From positions 1-64,000 of the forward strand of contig JANFAH010000082.1 in the NCBI GenBank assembly GCA_024663395.1: a DNA stretch of 64,000 bases. The letters are read 5' to 3'. A program made the translations under genes and the position numbers. The stretch is from Pisolithus tinctorius. Taxonomy: Eukaryota; Basidiomycota; Agaricomycetes; Boletales; Pisolithaceae. Positions 10,601 to 23,263 of the stretch are shown in pieces (positions within the stretch are counted from its first letter, which is position 1; each line of letters begins with the position of its first letter). The notes beneath the pieces are model-generated. The model made no database searches and had not been told where the DNA came from. It worked only from the letters and a program-made list of their open reading frames with translations.

Positions 10601-11676
10601 CAAGAACCCTACTCGGCCACATACCTGATGCTCAGTGCGATAGCACAACTGGCGGAATGGCATCTGTGGAGTGACGTCAGTATACAGCCGATGATAGACG
10701 CTGGATTATGTAACCTATACACAGTCACGGTCAGGTGTACGGTGGACTGCCCACCCGATACTACAGCACCTTTTGACCCGCTAGTTTGGGCTGTCCACCC
10801 AACTTTATTGAACGCCCCGTATCTGAACAGCACCACAACCAATCTCGACACGGGCGGAGGTAGGTGCAGATGAGCATACAGTACGTTACACTGTTGTGCT
10901 GCACGATTCCTCAGAAAACAGATGCCTCAACGTCTGGGATGAACTCACCTGTAGCTTGAAATAGCCGATCACGAGTATTGGGTAACCCCTCGGGGATGAA
11001 CCCATTAGGCCCTTGAGAGTATCTGCCGTGCTTCTGTTTGCGCTGAAAGTGCATAGGGAGAAGAGGCAGCCTCTGCATATGGGTGTCAATGATTTTAAAG
11101 CGATTGAACAAATCTAAAACACGCGCTGGTTATGAATTTGTTGCACTGCCTATAGTAGCCCTTGTAATGCTTGCAGTACATGCACGTCTTCAAGAAGCCT
11201 ATCAAGGCGGGCACTTACTTCGTCTGAGCCTCGAAAGGACTGGATCCCAAAGCCGGGCACGTTTTGGAGGAGAGCGACTTCGTGAGTGATTGCGTTCAGG
11301 TTATTGGCATATTGTTGACGTTAGGAGGTTGGGCCATGGTCACTGGACAAAGAACACTGAAGGCCCACAATTTAAATACGATTTCGATTCTGAGTTGAAA
11401 TACGAGAAACTGACTTATTACTGCCAGAGATAAATGAGCTCAGGTAAAAGTTTAAACCTGATCAGCACACGAGATGCGACCACGTGACCGGTGTAGCAAA
11501 ACAAATGTAAACTACGCGTCGGTGGACGCGTTTAATGGGGTCACGTTACGGAATGAATTACAGTAACAAATTTTGGAACGGAGAGTGGCTTTCTTGGCTT
11601 ACACTTCGACAACGACGACGAACCTTGTGTCGGTCGTTTTGGGCGTGTCTCGTCTGTCGTCGTAGACATCCTCGCC
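7636..11676. other. 4-kb gene-poor region
   Basis: Only short open frames in all six frames and no family pattern that I trust. A frame at 10598-10873 (CPPDTTAPFDPLVWAVHPTL in its middle) and a minus-strand piece at 10911-11111 may be remnants of old genes but cannot be assigned. No repeat array, tRNA or TIR was noticed. The last 400 bases are AT-rich and form the RIF1 promoter side. Confidence 0.4.
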
Positions 11677-14600
11677 ATGGCCCTTCCTACACCACCGAGC
11701 ACGACTCATCACGACCGAGACATCAGGCTGCCTGGCTCGCGTGTCGCGTGGTCGCAGCAAAACCAATACTTTGTATTTACGGCCAGTCCCAAGGCCAACA
11801 CATCTCTCCCGAGACACCTGGAACATCCAGCCAAGTCCATCCTAAAGAAGTGTTCGCAGACTTTCCTTCCCGTCCCGGAAGACGACACGAGAGAGGTCAC
11901 TCCAGAACCAGAGGACCCTCTGGTCAATTTAACGTACCTAGCGCGACCGGTCTCTCTGATAATTGATCCACAGTCCTCTTTACGCGACCTCATCGAGGCT
12001 TATTCCGTCCTCAATGCACGTATAAGAGCTGCCGTGACAGATTCGACCGACGGTGACGCTTCATGGCCACTTTTCCAGCCCTTGCGTAAACATACCCAGG
12101 CATTAGTCGACGGCATCTGTCGTGACCTGGGCAGAGCGCTCATCGAACCCGATACTATCACGGTACAGGACGACGAGCCTCCCGTCCTTGACTGTGACAA
12201 TGAATGCGACGTGGAGGAAACCTGTTCTCCTCCTTCCCTCCCCCAAGAGAAGCCCCAAGAAAAAGAAAAAGGGAATGTCAGCGGCCCAGGTCAAACTCGC
12301 ACGCGATTTGTGCACGACAACGCACACCGTTCTCCGGCTCCTCAGTGCCGTATTCACCTCGTCCGCCGTGTACCAGCTCTTTAGTGGTAAGAGTTCTTAT
12401 CTCTTGCATATCTGAATACTGAACGGTTACAGAGGCGCAGCTGCGGGATATGCTAACACACGTCCTTGCTATCCCCATGGCCGAAGCATTGCCTACTCCT
12501 AACGCGCGCAAGACATGCGCGCTCTCAATATGGCTTCTACAAGTTCAACGCTTACCTGAAGAAGTCCTATTGCCTGCGCGAGACAGAATCGCCTTTGCCT
12601 TGCGTCGCGGTATGGAGGGAGAACTTGGTAAGGAAGGGAAAAAAGGATCAGCTTGCGATGGTCTCAAAGTAAGTAGCACTCCACTTGCAAGCGTAATCAC
12701 TGACCGGTGCATTGCAGGCCATCCACGATCTGTCATTGTACCAACCCTCTACCTTTGTCCCTGCTTTCGTCGAGCTGCTTCCTTCGATATTATCGAATCT
12801 GCTTGCGCCCACGCTGACACTACGAACACAAGCATGTCATGCTCTCGGAGGATTCGTCCTTGGAGTTATTGCCTTGCCACCTTCGGTTTTGCACACACGC
12901 ATATCCAACACAGTCGCTGCGTTCTTGACAACATCGGCTGCTTCCCCTCCACGTACCACCAAAACTGGAAATACCTCGAAACCCGAACCCCTTATCGTTC
13001 GTACCCTACGTTCAACACTGAACGCTTCCGACCCTACCCACGTAGCTCATGGTCCTGTATGGGCTCTCAGTGTGCTGGCATGCTTCATAGTCCTGCTCGG
13101 CCCTAAACTCTGCACCGACATCCAGCTCACCCGCATAGTATCTGCGCTGTTGACGCTCGCGATTCGCAACAAGAAGAGCTCCGTCAGGGCTTTGGGGTGC
13201 TTGTTATGGCGGTGCATTACATGGGCCTACATGCGGCCGCCCCTGAGATCCGAACTTAACGCAGAACAAGATAACGAGGGAGTGGGTATGCAAGACGAGG
13301 ACATCCAACTGGCACGGGAAAACTTCTGGAAACTAATTCGTTCCGTCGTCGATATGGGCGTCGGTGTTTCGACTGTTGCCGCGCTGATTACCGATGAACT
13401 CGACGACGAGGATCGCCTAAGGAAGGCTATTGAGCTTGTAAAGGGTATGATCCAAAAGGGTTCCCAGGCATGTGAGGATGGTATGGAAATTACGAGGATT
13501 TTCGTCAGCTTTGAGAACACCGGACAGTCGTGGACGCTGAACAAACTCCTGCCTCATTCCCTCTTTTCGTCTAATCCGGGTCTGCTCACCGCGGAATACA
13601 ACGGCTTGTCAAATGTAGTGAGACCAATCTTCGACGAATGCCCACAACTCACCGACGTCCGCTCGCTCACTCGAGAAGAACTGTCGCGGGATTGGGTGTT
13701 CGACGAACTTATAGAACTCTGGAAGATCGCCCTCATTTCTTTGCGGATGACTGAGAAGTATGCCCTTCCGGTGAGTCATTCTGCCAACCTACGAAGGTGT
13801 GGCTAACGTTAGATAGCTCGAGATCACTGGGATATGGGAAGGTCTCATGAAAGCCAACGTGGCTTTCCTGTTAGGTAAGTAAGATCCCTTTTCGTTCCAG
13901 CCCTTGAGTTAACCAAGAACATCAGACGCAGATGATCATAATGGCATCGTCAACTTTGGTACTCGGGCTGCAAACTTGTTGGCTGATATCCTTGGTGATC
14001 ACACACTCAACTTTACCTCGGCAGCTGGGGTGACTTCACCAACACCATCAACTCCTGGAGCTTATTATCGTTACGCGCGGAGACTCGAACGGTCGTCGCC
14101 GTCAAATGCTTTGATCAAGCTCCAAATCGTCCGCGAGCTATGGGCGATTATGCGCACTACCTTTCCCAACAACCTGCTTCATAATGGTGGTGCCAAGATC
14201 CTTGAATGCTTGGTAGAGGATGAGGAGGTACTCACCGAACAGGCTACGACTGACAACGCAAGGACACAATGGGCATATCTTTGTGCTGAGACGCTAGCCG
14301 TCTGCGATGTCGACGAACTGCGCAAGTTCTGGGCAAGAAGGGCGCGCTCCGTTGCGCTCATGCCATATGAGGCAGGCGTTCAAAACCTTGTTTGGCGGCG
14401 CTTCGTCGAAAAGTGGAGAGAGGATGCGGAGAGTTCATGGGAAGGAGCCGTCGTGCTTCTCGGCGTGCCATTCGAGTGAGTGTTTTGCCTCCGTTTAGGG
14501 TTCTCTTCTCAACAACGACAGCAAATCGTATGCCTGGGAACTTAATAATGAGGACTTCAACATATGGGATGGTTTCCTTCGTGATGCCATGGACCAGGCC

Positions 14601-16636
14601 AGAGACGGTGGCTTGGACGCAATGACCCTCATGGACCACGTTGCGGAAGATTTAGCCCGCGTACCCGGTCCTGCGCAAGCTTCCTTTACGCGGATTGCAG
14701 ATCTCCTCCTTACTCACTTCGAAATTGGAGACGTAAGACAGATACCCGCTAATGTCTTCGACTTCGTCAACGACACGCTGCTCTCCACGTATCCGCCGGA
14801 ACCTCGCAACTTGAAACCGTGCACATGGTTATTAGCCACGCTCACCCGAATCATCGACGGGTGTCCCGTCGATCGAATCTTGGACTTGCTACAAACCATC
14901 CAAGACGGTGTCAGTATCTGGGTTGCAGACGATCGCAGAGTCTTCTCGGAAGACGAATACATCTATGATGTGTTGCCCTTGTATCAAACAGCCTTGCTGA
15001 GCCTCAAGGACCTTCCCGGAGATATAGACGTCCTGACTACGCTGTCACCTTTCTTGCACTCTGCCTTTATTGGGCGAGGTGAAGTGTTGCCAATCTCCAA
15101 AGAGGCATTCAGGGACTTCTGGATTACCTCCTTCGCTGATTGCGACGGGCCTGAAGAGGGGTGGCCTGAAGACATCCGAGCTTGTCTCCGATACTGTGGT
15201 CTCTCGTCAGATGACGTCCCAGAAGACCTCTCCAGTGAACTGTCGGAGCCACCACCTTCAGACGCCACTGTATGCACGTACCCTGCCTCTGGCACGTCTT
15301 CCAGCAGGGCAACGTCGCTATTGCGTGGCGACGAATCGACATGTACTACGGTGCATACAGAATCCGAGTCCGACTCTGAATCCGAAGTCGATTCTGATGA
15401 CTTACCTATCATCGGTCGACTCAGACCTGCGTCGTTCACGCGCTTCGGAGATCTGGGTGGCTCGGTCAAGTGCTCAGCTCTTACTCCTGCGCAGGTTTGC
15501 ACAGTATTGGCACTGTCTACACCTATCAAAAAGCTACAATCCACCGTCACGCCTCCCCGTCCTCAAAAGCCTGTCACAACTCCAGAGTCGTATCAGTCGC
15601 TTATTCTTCGTCCGCCTGCCCCAACACTTCCCATTCCTCCGAGTGCCCCTTCGACCCCGAAGCGCACACCCCCGGGCCCAAAGTCTTCTTCCAGTGTGTC
15701 ACCGAGCAAGAGGGCCAAGTTACACGACAAAGAAAATGTCTCGCCCAGTCTCCCTCTGTCCGTGACGGAGCGATTATCAGCCAGATCCAGCCCTGGGTCA
15801 AGTTTGAGTGCGGCTTCTCCTGTCCTCGGAAAACGACAGGCGTTGGAAGAATCCCCATACGAAGGTGCGCCGAAAAAGGGTCGAACAATATCTCCGGCTG
15901 CAACCTTCATCCGTTCGTCCGTCGTCTTTCCATCTTCGTCTGAAAGCGACTTGGAAGAAGAAATGGCCGTCGAAGCTAGCCTCTTCGCTCCTCTCGGAAA
16001 GAAGCGACCCCGCCGCAACGGGGCTTCACATACTGAGTTGTCTCAAGAAAGTCCTACTAGCCGGAAGCGCAAACGTTCTCGCCTCGTTTTTGACGCCGTT
16101 GTTGTTCCTCCGCTTGTTGATGTGCGCCGTCAATGGCAGTTGCAAAGACGTGCAAGTGCTGAAGATGCTGCGGCAACCCCAATGAGCCCTCCTCTTCTCC
16201 ATCGCAGACTGTCGCTGCCACACCTTCGTGATTCCGATGGTGACACTCTCCCGCAGGCTAAAAGAGTGAAGCGATTGAGACATTTGGAGGATGCTGAATT
16301 GTCTGACGCTTCTCCGCGATCTTCCCTGAAGGCACTCGAAGATATCGTCATAGCAGGAAGTGGTAAGTTAACGTTAACGTTTCGGCCCTATCAGTTGAAC
16401 TAATTTCCTCTTCAGACGATTCCATTATCATGGCTGGCCCGCAACCCGAACATCCAGGCTCGGACGACGATCCACACATAGGCCAAGTTTCCCCTCGACA
16501 TCTAGCTTCTCCTGCCCCTCGCCGTCGGCTCGGCTTTGACTATGACTTCTCAAGTGATGGTTTTTCCTCTAGCCCTTCAAGGGATCTTATCGCACGCCGC
16601 CAGCAACGCTTTGGTAACGTGACAGGCCAAACTTGA
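11677..16636 (+). CDS. RIF1: RIF1 (Rap1-interacting factor 1) homolog with PP1-docking motifs
   Basis: Eight exons: 11677-12183, 12248-12386, 12433-12668, 12718-13770, 13817-13874, 13926-14475, 14522-16362, 16416-16636. They total 4605 nt (1534 aa). The N-terminal region carries RVAW (residues 22-25) and SILK (54-57), matching the paired RVxF/SILK docking motifs by which fungal Rif1 binds protein phosphatase 1. A long helical-repeat domain follows, resembling the Rif1 N-terminal domain (PF12231), for example ARKTCALSIWLLQVQRLPEE and the LRTQACHALGGF region. The C-terminal half is Ser-rich, disordered and basic. Rif1 controls replication timing, telomere length and double-strand-break repair. 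The first intron (12184-12247) uses a weak GTCC donor but has a strong pyrimidine tract and keeps phase. A diverged paralog lies tail-to-tail downstream. Confidence 0.8.
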
Positions 16637-16872
16637 TGTATAGCTAGTTAATATCTAAAGACAATTGTCATACATTGTACACTAAACTCATTGCACACTC
16701 GTCTTACACGTCATACCGTTTTCCGTCTCTTTTCGCAATGCATTCGTGTTATATAGATTTAGCTGTCTTCTAATGCTAGAATTGTTCAGAAGTGATCTAA
16801 TACCACGCGAAGTTCTCGATGCCAAACAGAGGGACGACCTTCTCAATCGGACTTCTGGTTAAACTACACTTC

Positions 16873-19800
16873 TCATTGACCGGACTTCCCCAATCTCTTG
16901 CCCATCTGCTCGCTCAGTGCAGCACCAATCCGATGGACAAGCGTTGTCGCCTGTACTAATTCCGTCACAGAAATCTGTGATGCGCCTTCAGCGACCGCAG
17001 CATACGCATTCCGTAGCGCGTCGAGTCTGGCAGACGTTGTCCTCGACCTCTGCAAGGGCATTGGACTCGGTGTAGGTGGGGAACTTTCTCTTTCTACCTG
17101 CGACCCTGATTGTTGAGCACACAGGTCATCTATACATATTGGCGACAGGATAAGTAAGGGATAAGCGAACCTTACCTCGAGTTATCGACTCCTGACGCGG
17201 AGAACTTGGACAAGGTTCGGCAAGCGATTCATCGACGGCGATCTCTGTGTTCGGACAGTTTAACGGATTGGCAAGGATCAGCCATTACTGTAATGGAGAG
17301 GTCATACCAGAGGGAGTTCTATCAAGTCTGTGAGAAGCACGCCGAGGACCGACATCGTCATCAACGTCAGCTTCAGATGACACTGACGACGGTAGTGGTG
17401 ACCACTGTCTTCCGGCAATGTGACCAACTGTCGCCAGAGGTGGTTTCCAGTGCAGCAATGGCATCTCCGTTTCTGAGATCCTCCGTATACGCTGCATCCT
17501 CTCCCGTTGTACGATGCTACGAAACGTCGGGACCTCGACGCCATCGAATACCATCTTCTTTTCGGCCACGAGAACAGAACGAAGCCGAAGGACAGAAGGA
17601 AGGGGAGTACTTCGACCGCTAACCGGCTCCGATTTGATTTGGCGGAAGTCCTGCGCTGAGATTCGGCATCGCTTCTTGGGTTCGTGCTCTGCGCAAAGCG
17701 AGTCACCTTCAGCTGCTCGTAACCTTTTACCGAGTTCCCGCAGCCTGAGGGGAATGTCTGAACCTGAAGACAACTGTGAGTCCGGTACGCCTGAATGCAG
17801 CACACCGGGTGGCCCCTTAAACGGCAGTTCATTGCCTCCGTTATGTTCCTGAGGATTGTCCGGGGAAAGCAAATCTATCCCATCGTCACTCGAGGGTAAA
17901 ATGAACGCGGTGTCTAGAATGGAAGAAAACTCTTCGGCCTCAGCTACGGCATCCACTACAGCTCGCCCGTTGCTGGATTGTTTCGCGATATGAGACAACC
18001 ACAAACCACAAAGGTGGTCACTACCAGTGGATATGCAGGACAAGGAATGACAATCCTGGGGAGAACCACGTATCTCCACAAGATTTCCAGCCTCCACCGA
18101 CCTCGCCAACGAATCCTGTGATTGGGACTGCGATTCTGTGGAAGTGGACAGCCCAAACGCCAAATCTCCACCATAAGCCGCAACGAAACAGGTCAAACAA
18201 TCCTTGACCTTAGGTGGAAGGTTGTCGTAAAATTGAGTTTGACGGTAATATGTTGCCCTCCAGAAAGCTTCAAACGCGAATGGTGCGACAGCTGGTGCTG
18301 GTATTCGTTGAAATCCAGAAGCAAGGAATGATTCCATGTCCCGCAGTGCCTCGTGGGATAGAGGAAGTCTTTCAAGGACTTTTAGCGTGTCGCAATACAA
18401 CGGAATTATCTGTTGATACATTCAATAGCACCCTGGTTCACTGCTAAACAAAACGCACCACTGCATTAAAATCATCTTCGCGCATGATGTGGGACCTATC
18501 CTCAATCCAAAGGCAAAGTCCATTACGAAGTGCGACAAGGATAACCAGAACGTTATCTGGCGAAGAAACGGTTATCCAATTACGCAGGACGGCGAAAAGG
18601 TAAAAAACGTGTTTAAAGGCGTCCGACGTGGCCTGTCTCTGACTGTAAAGGCACGATAAAGCAGTATCGATGGGTCCTAAGACAGAGTCGCGTGGCATGT
18701 GACCATTCTCCATGAAATTGCAAAAGATGGCAGTGAGGACTTGAATTACTAACTCCCTGAGGTGTCAGCGTCAGCATACGAATAACTGATGGGCCAAGTA
18801 AATTGTTTACCATTTTCCCGCGTCTCTCCCCTGCAATCGTTCAAAGATTGCATCAACAACCACATGAAAATCTCCGGATAGCGCCACCGCAGAGTGAAAT
18901 AAAGATTTCCAAACACCAAGTTCCCATTCAGACAATACCCACGTGCTGTGGCAATGAGCAAGGATATTTTGATATGCAGAGACGAACTTACCAGATGGGA
19001 ACAGAGAGAAACTCGACAACACTCGCCCACTGCAGACTAGACGCACAGCCCACTAGGGAAGTGGCGATTATTCCCCATAGCTGTCGTTGAGTCTCAACCC
19101 TCATTTGTGATTCTGTGAGACCCATCATGCCACCCAGGAAAGATGGCGAAGCGACAACCATGAGATCTGCGCAGATCACGCTCCACATGCGCTGAATTTC
19201 GGGATCGCGTATGTTGAATTCGTATTTCGAAATCGCAAACAGGATCAGCTGCGCAGCTTCCAAGAGGTCCCGGGTGAAGGTCGCGTCCTTCATCGCGGAC
19301 CAGAGACATTTCACAGCATTAAGGCAATACTTCTGGTCTGCTATACCCCACGAGCCCCAGTTTAGTGGATCAAACGACGGTAGCAAGCATTTAACAAGTG
19401 ATTTTGCGGCACATATAAATGCTCCTTGTGCAACGGTATGATTCTGCGCTAGTAAGTCAAGCAGGGACCGCCAGACATCTACCAGAACATCCTTCTCGCG
19501 AAATGTGAATATGAATAGAGGCGATGTGAATGACAAACTCACGTCTAGTTGTTCAGTCGGCGGACGAGGCATGCATCCACACCATCCATCAAATACGGTC
19601 TCGTAATAGAGAGTGATCTCTGCGTCGGTGAGAGGACAAACGCGGTCGACAGTGAACTGGGAAATCTTTCGCTGGATGTCGGGAAGGACGTCACAAGATG
19701 CATTGACGATAGTCCCATCGAATAAAACCATGGGAGCCATATCGTCGAACTGTTTGAACAAACAAATGTCGGTTAAGCTCGCAGTCGGCATCGTAACCGC

Positions 19801-21319
19801 GCGGAGAAGGGCAATGCCCTCCTTCTTGGCACGTGCGCACTTGCTTTGCACCATGCCACAGATGATCGCGAATGCTTGTGTCACTCTCCGATCCTCTCTA
19901 ACGGACGAGGCTGAAGGCCCTGTACTGCGGGTATGTAGCAGGATCCCCGTGACCGCAATCCCCGTTCTTCCCCAGAGTTCTTGCTTCAAAGCACGGAAGG
20001 CTAAATTCTCCCAACTGACGTCGATACCCTCGGGTTCTGAAAGCATGCGAGCATAAACCCACACGAAGCATCTCCAAACAAGCGGATGTAGCGAACGGAC
20101 GACTGCGGCATCATGCGTCAGACCATTCGCCATCGCACCGAGGACGAAATCTAAAGTGTGGGCGTCAGAGAATATCAGAGGGCCACAAATTATGATCAAA
20201 GATGCCACGACAGTAAGCATCCACACTGGACCCTCCCCCGGGCGCATCAGAGACCCGGCTTTGAACGCAGCCTGTACAGTTCCAATCAAGGTTTCAGGTG
20301 TATCAGAGAGAGCAGCTTGATTCCGCAGAAAACTGAAGACGCATGTAGATACTGCTTGTCGATCCTGCTTGGAGAATGCATCGAATTCACGCACCAACGG
20401 TGCTGCAAAGCTGCATAAAACACCGGAGGCATGCAAGCGATGATCAGTCGACTGTGAAAGAAGGTGCTCCAGCACCAATGGTAATAACTGAGACATTGGA
20501 TTGAAGCATTCTCTGGCATGGCGATCTAACATGTGCGCCACAACCTACAGGAATAAAGTGAATATGAAACGGACTGAAGCAAGCTATATGGTACCTTGAG
20601 GCCATCAAGCGTGGTATCTGTGGACGTTTTCGGGCCAGTAAGACAGTATCGTAAGGCCGTCATCAAACTAGTCTCGTGGGGTTTGATTGCAGCCCACGGC
20701 AAACATTGTGAACGCAATATCCATAAAGATAATGAAAGTGTCTTCGAACTGTTAAACACGGGTAAAGCTTTCGCAAGAACTATGCTCAGAACATCGCCGA
20801 ACAGATCAGTGAGGTCGGCGACTACCCAACATTAGATGCGACTTGTGATCCAGTCATGCTGCACTCACTAGTGAAGAGGGAAGATAAAGAGGGAAACTTG
20901 AATATTACAGCTAGTGTAGACAAGGCGTAGTTGCACAAAGATGAGAAGTCCCTTGCGCATTGTATTTGTATTGACCCAATCTCTGCAGAACGTGTATCGG
21001 ACAGGAACAAGTCCTTAGGCGCACGACGGGGAGGGTGATCTGCGGAGAACGGGTCTATATGCGCGAGTCCGATGTCGCGACGGAATGCTTCAAACAGATC
21101 TTTTCTATTTAGAGTTATGCATTCAAACGCGGGGAACGATGTGGCGGGTTCTTGCAGAGCCTGGCTCTGCGACTTGAGTCTTCCGGAGAGTGTGTTGTAC
21201 GCGTCCAGGAGGTCATTGGAAGAAACTGACGAGCTATCCTGCAGTGAATCCGTGATCGTTTCTATAGCTGACAGTAGATACGAGGTGTCGTGGAGAGGAG
21301 TTGAGGGATTGCCGCTCAT
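16873..21319 (-). CDS. diverged RIF1 paralog lacking the N-terminal PP1-docking motifs
   Basis: Eight exons: 21319-20869, 20821-20595, 20544-18992, 18945-18811, 18756-18459, 18409-17308, 17244-17176, 17129-16873. They total 4092 nt (1363 aa). It aligns by eye with the neighbouring RIF1 along its length: DLLDAYNTLSGRL against DLIEAYSVLNARI, LSLSLWILRSQCLP against CALSIWLLQVQRLP, GPVWMLTVVAS against GPVWALSVLAC, and MVFDGVEVPTF against LVFDAVVVPPL. Several intron positions and phases are shared, so the duplication was at DNA level. The frame is open throughout, so the gene looks functional. It starts at the helical-repeat domain: the SILK/RVxF segment of RIF1 has no counterpart. It ends in a conserved-looking helical tail (ARLDALRNAYAAVAEGASQI). 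The last exons are the least certain. Confidence 0.75.
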
Positions 21320-22728
21320 TTACGTTCACACGCCTTAGGTACAGGTTAGGCGTCCGGCTCGTTTCAAGTTAGCGTAGAACACGTCGTTCATGGCAACCTG
21401 GACTGGCGAGGAAATAGACGGATTCCCGTGGGTCACAGTGGCAGCAAGTCGCAACCTGCAAGACGCGCCGCATGATATGAGTGATCTCCGGACTGATAGG
21501 TGTGTATCTCGTCAATTACACGACTCACCTGCCACAGTGCACTTCTAGTGGTCGACTAAATCCGCAACGGCAGCGGAAGGATGGTTGAATCTGCAAAGAG
21601 ACACGGTCAAAGCTAATGGTCAACGCGTTGTTGGTGGCCTGAGACACGGCGCCATGATATGTAGGATGTGGTAAATCACGTGGCCAGTTGGGACACATAT
21701 TCCCACGCCCACGAATCTTATCACGCACCACACTAGCCTCATGCCAAGACATCTGTTTCGAGGCTTGCCATCAGACTACATTTCCATCGACCCTTCCTTC
21801 GACAATCAGATGCTACCATTCAGAAGTTGAAGCACGTGTAAGCATTCACGTATCGGTCGCATTCTGGAGTTAACGTCTACAAAACGACTCCGATCCATTA
21901 ATGCGTCACAGATGTACATTATGCGGCGACCACGGAATCTATGTCAATATTAGAATTCTGGCCAGTCTTGTGAGTACACGACGGGTGCACGGCTCAACCA
22001 AACAGCAGCGTCACGATCAACTTTGTTGGCCATTACAATTTACCGGAAAAATATGGCCGGCTTACTGTAGGCGCGACAAAGGATACTGAAACCTGCGCTT
22101 TGCCTCGGCGCACCTACCATGAAAGAACTTGCATAATACGTCGGGAGAAGTCTTTGACAAAGGTAATATCGCTAGCGGATCTTTGGTGCGTACGATTTTA
22201 TGATGGCGACCGACATGAACAAACGAAAGCGACGTCGTGACAGTTCCGTAAGCACGAAGCACGATACTTTCCAAATTAGTACAACCATTGCCGCGATGTT
22301 ATTTCCGCTTGTTGCAACCGGCATATTCACCCCGTCACCCTCCTGGTTGATTTCACCCTCAAACAGGGCATTTGAGCTGTGCGGAACTGTGCGGATAATG
22401 TCGAGGTACAGTCCAGTTGTTTTTAGCATCGAGGGAAGTAAGTTGCAAGTTGCAGAGGATCGCATTCCTCGGCGAAATCCCTCAAACGTGATGGAAGTTT
22501 CGGCAAGAAATTTGGGCCCCACTGCACAGGCATCAAAACGTAAGTTTCGCGTTGGTCTTATTACTTCCTGGATCGGGCCTGGTGTGACTACAAAACCCTA
22601 TAAAACCCCACCCGTCCCAGTCTCGGGTAAACCATTCGCTCTTTTTTCGCTACCATTCCTACCTCCTGTGCCAAAAATCAACTCCCTCGTTAAATAACGA
22701 TCCTTGACTTCGATATCAACGCTCTAAC
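21320..22728. other. intergenic with TATA box of the next gene
   Basis: About 1.4 kb. Open frames of up to 165 codons at 22200-22697 overlap a comparable frame on the other strand and show no family pattern, so neither is called. A TATAAAA box at 22599-22605 probably belongs to the secreted protein gene starting at 22729. Confidence 0.4.
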
Positions 22729-23263
22729 ATGCACGCCGCACTGTTTTCTTTCTTTGTTGCTGTCTTCTTTTCGGTTTTCGCTCGGGCAGCACCAGTAACA
22801 ACTCAACCAGTTGAACTCCTTGTCTTCAGTCCTACTATTACCTCCCCTACCGCTGGTATTGTTTGGATCACCAACACAAAGGCGAATGTGACTTGGTTAA
22901 CGAGCAATATCCCTGCTGAGAAGCAGAACACAACTGGTCTTCTTCTGTTAGGCTACGAAGCCAACGACTCGGAGAACTTGGACATCTGTGAGTTGCGGTT
23001 CCTCAAGGCTTTGACTCGTAGTAAATATTGAACCAATGCCTTTAGATCACCCACTTGCCTCTCAGTTCCCTCTCGCCCAAGGCTGGGTAGAGTTCACGGT
23101 CCCAAGCAACTTGACCTACAAGAACAATTATATCGTTGTCCGTACGTATACGAACTTTGCTGTTCATATTCTTGCACGATGACACATCTGCACAGTTTTC
23201 GGTGACTCCGGGAATGCCAGTCCCCAATTTACTATCACTCCCAACAACGCCACCCAATCCTAA
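22729..23263 (+). CDS. secreted Kre9/Knh1-like Ig-fold protein 2
   Basis: Three exons (22729-22987, 23046-23141, 23196-23263; 140 aa). It has a signal peptide (MHAALFSFFVAVFFSVFARA), then the PF10342-type beta-sandwich: PTITSPTAGIVWITNTKANV near the start, HPLASQFPLAQGWVEFTVP in exon 2 and VVLFGDSGNASPQFTI at the end. Potential N-glycosylation sites (NVT, NTT, NLT, NAS) fit a secreted wall protein. It differs from the copy at 7.1-7.6 kb in having three exons, but both splice just before the closing GDSGN strand, showing common descent. It stands alone with a TATA box about 125 nt upstream. No GPI signal. Confidence 0.8.

Noticed and set aside
10886..11111. Minus-strand remnant resembling the proline-rich N-terminus of a cytochrome P450 (SQGPNGFIPEGLP)
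   Set aside because: Only about 20 residues look similar, in two frames, with no haem-binding or I-helix motif nearby; too weak to call.
14984..15943. Long open frames opposite or shifted to the RIF1 gene
   Set aside because: They overlap a conserved, correctly spliced coding exon and show no family pattern; shadows of the RIF1 frame.
22200..22697. 165-codon open frame upstream of the second Kre9-like gene
   Set aside because: It overlaps a comparable open frame on the opposite strand, has no family pattern, and covers the downstream gene's TATA box.
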